A stretch of DNA of 64,000 nt, from the NCBI RefSeq assembly GCF_000208865.1, contig NC_018390.1, forward strand, positions 262,798 to 326,797, in the 5' to 3' direction. The notes beneath the pieces are model-generated. The model had not been told where the DNA came from. It was given only the letters and a program-made list of their open reading frames with translations, and ran no database searches. Numbering within the stretch: the stretch's first letter is position 1; each line of letters opens with the position of its first letter. This stretch comes from Neospora caninum Liverpool. Lineage: Eukaryota > Apicomplexa > Conoidasida > Eucoccidiorida > Sarcocystidae. Shown piece after piece: positions 60,926 through 64,000 of the stretch. The translations under genes and the position numbers were made by a program.

Positions 60926-62563
60926 TATGTCTTGGACTGCTTTTCTAACAACGTTTTCGGCCATGTCTCAGCGTGTATCGACGACAACGGGCAAATGCAG
61001 GTGGATGAATCGCTCTGAAGCGCACCAAAGGTACACTTCGAACGCAGAACCGACGAATTATATTTTCAACTCTTCCGAAGGGTTTGTTGTCTGTAACGCT
61101 TCTCGTCTGTTCCGCTTGGCGGGCCATAAATGCCGTACGATGGCATAATCACAAGGCCGAGCTTTTTCATCTTCCATGGGAATTGCCACCGACAACCTAT
61201 GATGTTTCCACCAGCTCGAAGCTGGCTTAATTATCGAGAACAAGGTCCAGAAGCTCGGGTTTCCGGGGGCAATATACCTGGAAAAGTCTGTGCTTTCCGC
61301 GGTCCATGCGAGGGAAGAGGAAGCGTTACATTAGTACCAGTGCTGGGCAGGACCAAGAAGTTACCCACACTGCGGTCTCTATGACAGTGTCCAGCACAAG
61401 AGACAGTTGCGGAGACAGAATAGAACGCAACACAGGATCCGTGGCCAAGTCAAGAATCACGGGTCACTGGATGATAATCTTTCAGTTATACTAATAGGCT
61501 CAGACTGACGGCATCCCAGCGCACCTCGTTCGCGGAGGCTCTGGCTAGACGCAACCGAAGGGTTGACGCTCTCTAATAGAGAGTGATGAAATAATTCACC
61601 GTAGCTTGGATGTTGTCCAAAATTCGTGAGAAGTCGTGGCGGAGACTGTTTCGCCGCCTGCACACGCCCTGACGCTGTACAACCACGCCCACTGGAGAAT
61701 CGCCAAGATAAGTCAGCGCCGTAAGCGCGATTGAAAGTGGCCTCTTGTCCCGGCGGCATCAATATCCAGCATAACGGACATGCAGCGGCCCGGTCCTTAC
61801 GACCATGGTAAAGGGTCATGTGGACGGTTTTCACGCTTTCCTGTGTGTAAAACGATTTCAAGACACAGCATGAGTACTTTCACACCAAGGGGTTTTCGGC
61901 ATCGCAGGTTTCGTCAACCCTCGGCCGTTTCTGCGTACACGGAGTGCAGCTCGATCCGTTTTGCCTGCAAAGATATCCAGCAACAACGTCGAACACAAAT
62001 GAAATGGTGGTGTGCCACAGTAGATGCCACCCCTGTCTGATGCAGCGGAAGGCAACAAAACAGACCGAACAAGTAAACTGCAGCGACTGTTTTTTTCAGC
62101 CATGCGATCAGTCCTACACACAAACCCAGGGAACGCTTGACTAGAACATATGCCTCACACTCGCTCGTCATGCGGTCTCCAACTCTCTATGTTGCCTGCA
62201 CTTGTCCTTCTCCGCCCCCACCGACACACTAGCTGGAAGGTTGATACTGGCGCATCCACATACAGAAGCTGGCAACAAAATCTTACCGTGCGTGCGAACC
62301 CGCACGACTCTTCGGGCCCCAGTACGGTGTCGGATTGGGAAGCCACTTTGGGACGTTGGGAGACTGGCTAGTCATAGATGCCATCGGCGTCAGATCAATT
62401 GCCTTTGTGCTGAATAACACAGATGTATCACGGCCGCTCATGAAGATCAAAAAGCTTAGCTAAAACTATACAGTTCCCTCAGGCACAAAAATACTCGGAA
62501 CCTAGATGCGCACCATGTTATCACCTTGACATCTTAACAGTACATATGTAGTTCTCGGCCTCT
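60926..62563. other. Convergent interval, cathepsin C / TRM1; nothing seen
   Basis: The 3' ends of two genes meet across 1.6 kb. Base composition is even, with no microsatellite, RNA gene or protein motif. Short open frames on both strands lack splice partners. Confidence 0.45.
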
Positions 62564-64000
62564 TCACGTGAGCCTACTGAGACCGCAGCAGCCAGAGAAA
62601 CCCTCCGCACGACCGAAGCTGAAACACAAGAGAGAGCTGAAAGAGAGTGGTGACAGTCACAGGAAATGAGGAACAGACACCTGGTTCTAGAAGTTTTGGC
62701 GGTGGCTCAGTGTGTCAAGATTACCCGACGGTGATATATGTAGTGCAGTCAGTTCGGAAGTTTGTGCAAGCATGCAGACGTGTGAAACATCACAGAATCG
62801 CCTCGTAGAGCCTGTTCTCACCTGATCTCCTTCTGAAGAAGAGGGAATTTTTCCGGTTCCTTCGGCGGGTGCTTTTGGGCGTGTGTCCGGAGGATGTCAA
62901 AGACCACGACCGGTGGAGCATCCGTCTTAATTGCTTGAGGCTCTCGGTGAAAGTGAGACACCTTGTACCCGAGCCGGACAAGAGCAGCTCTGATCAAGTA
63001 TGTGAAGACACACACCCGAGCATAGCAATGCGAATGAAGTACTGAACGGCCCATCACGGGAATCAAGCCGGTATCTGCCTCATATTCCTAGTCCTTAGTG
63101 TCCGCCTCAATGCCTCAAAAAACAGCCATATGTGCTAGGGTCGTTTGAACGGTCTGGGGCACAGATGTGAGTTCATGATCGGCTGCTGGAGGCGGCAACG
63201 GTTGATGTCTAGTGTGCTGAAAGCAGTCTGGAAGCCTCACCGCCGCAAGTTGACGCAAGAAAAAAGATGCGTTATTTACTCACTTGAATTGCGAGGGCCT
63301 GATCATCTCCAGCTTCACCCGATTGCACATCGTGGGCAAATGGTAATAAAGCGGCACCTCGTGCAATTCCTGAGAGAAGAGACAGCATCCGACTACGAGA
63401 GCACCGCACATTCAGGCTAGATTCTTCAGCTACCTAAACGCAGCTACGTCCACATGTATGACGTACTAGGAATCCGACAGAGACAGGAACACAAGAGCGA
63501 CGAGTGCTTGTTGCACCGATACCCGCCTACGCACCCGGCTTCCCTCAAACAGAATCACACTCGAGGGCTTTTTTCCGTCCAGAAGCCAACTGAACCCCGC
63601 AGCCTACAAACCCGGATGCCCCATCACTTCCTCCCCATTTCTTCCCTCGCGCATGTGTGAAGTAGGCTAGAGCCGAAGGTTGTTGCAAGAGAGATTCAGG
63701 CGAGGCCAACCGTCAACTCCTCCGCATGAACGACTGGTAGCAGTCCGTTTGGAACCGCTGTCTTCGTCTCAGTCTTGGCACCCCATGTACACACAAGCGC
63801 TTGAACTACCCGGAGATGTTCGCTTACTTCTTTGATGGCTGTAAGAAGTCCTCTAATTCGCGTCACCATCGTGAGTCCCGGAAGCCTTTCCGTAGCAGTC
63901 TCGCATAAGTCTAGACAAGCTTGAACGAAAGCCTGTACCGCATTTGGCAGTTCCACAAAAAGTGCCCTACGGGTATTCAACTAAGCACCGCCACGTAATC
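62564..64000 (-). CDS. TRM1, tRNA (guanine26-N2)-dimethyltransferase, 3' part
   Basis: Minus-strand exons 63932-63828, 63369-63284 and 62989-62822 join in phase (donors GTAAGC, GTGAGT, GTGAGA; acceptors GGTACAG, TTCTCTCAG, TTGATCAG). A tentative last exon, 62618-62564, adds 17 residues and a stop. The joined protein reads 'RIRGLLTAIKE', 'VPLYYHLPTMCNRVKLEMIR', 'AALVRLGYKVSHFHREPQAI' and 'KTDAPPVVVFDILRTHAQKH'. The stretch G-Y-x-V-S-x-x-H-x-x-P-x-A-I-K-T-D-A-P is the conserved C-terminal hallmark of TRM1. The enzyme uses S-adenosylmethionine to methylate G26 of many tRNAs in nucleus and mitochondria. The methyltransferase domain lies to the right of the window. The C-terminus shown is short compared with yeast and human TRM1, and the last exon is the least sure part. 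Confidence 0.75.

Noticed and set aside
1..64000. Integrated virus, transposase or resistance element
   Set aside because: No polymerase, integrase, capsid or transposase motif was seen anywhere in the window.

Overview
The window looks like nuclear DNA of a tissue-cyst coccidian, most likely Toxoplasma gondii or a very close relative such as Hammondia or Neospora. The evidence is the mix of GC-rich coding DNA, long (TA)n and (CA)n arrays in introns and intergenic DNA, GT-AG introns with pyrimidine-rich ends, serine-rich low-complexity insertions in conserved eukaryotic proteins, and a Toxoplasma-type cathepsin C gene. Species was not confirmed by a database search. All exon joins below were derived by hand from splice motifs and reading-frame phase. 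Where a model is called frame-consistent, the exon lengths sum to a multiple of three.

Layout, left to right: (1) 2-3330 (+), 3' part of a PHO80/P-type cyclin gene. (2) 3331-9926, long interval without a recognisable gene. (3) 9927-17584 (-), a large alpha-helical repeat protein resembling the HPR/FASTK class of organellar RNA-binding proteins. (4) 17585-19056, divergent promoter. (5) 19057-23098 (+), an enlarged IBA57/YgfZ-type protein of mitochondrial iron-sulfur assembly. (6) 23099-26914, tandem repeats, a telomere-like motif and one orphan exon candidate. (7) 26915-32047 (+), SDS22/PPP1R7, the leucine-rich-repeat regulator of protein phosphatase 1, in ten exons. (8) 32048-36149, convergent interval with no firm gene. 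(9) 36150-41386 (-), an AGC protein kinase whose largest intron is mostly a TA array. (10) 44376-45791 (-), an intronless Qa-SNARE of the syntaxin-18/Ufe1 type. (11) 48064-49506 (+), APC11, the RING-H2 subunit of the anaphase-promoting complex. (12) 50850-53938 (-), a Vma12/TMEM199-like V-ATPase assembly factor. (13) 55604-56977 (+), a small protein with a DPY-30/RIIa-like segment and a SAM-like segment. (14) 58118-60925 (+), cathepsin C (dipeptidyl peptidase I) in 16 exons. (15) 62564-64000 (-), the 3' end of a TRM1 tRNA (guanine26-N2) dimethyltransferase gene running off the right edge.

The genes are mostly single-copy housekeeping functions: cell cycle (cyclin, APC11, SDS22), signalling (AGC kinase), secretory and vacuolar system (syntaxin 18, Vma12, cathepsin C) and organelle or RNA biology (IBA57, HPR-like, TRM1). 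There is no operon logic; neighbours are divergent, convergent or tandem with 1-7 kb between them. From about 54 kb onward the DNA changes character: almost no microsatellites, and in cathepsin C very short introns (most 53-72 bp) instead of the 300-1000 bp introns seen to the left.
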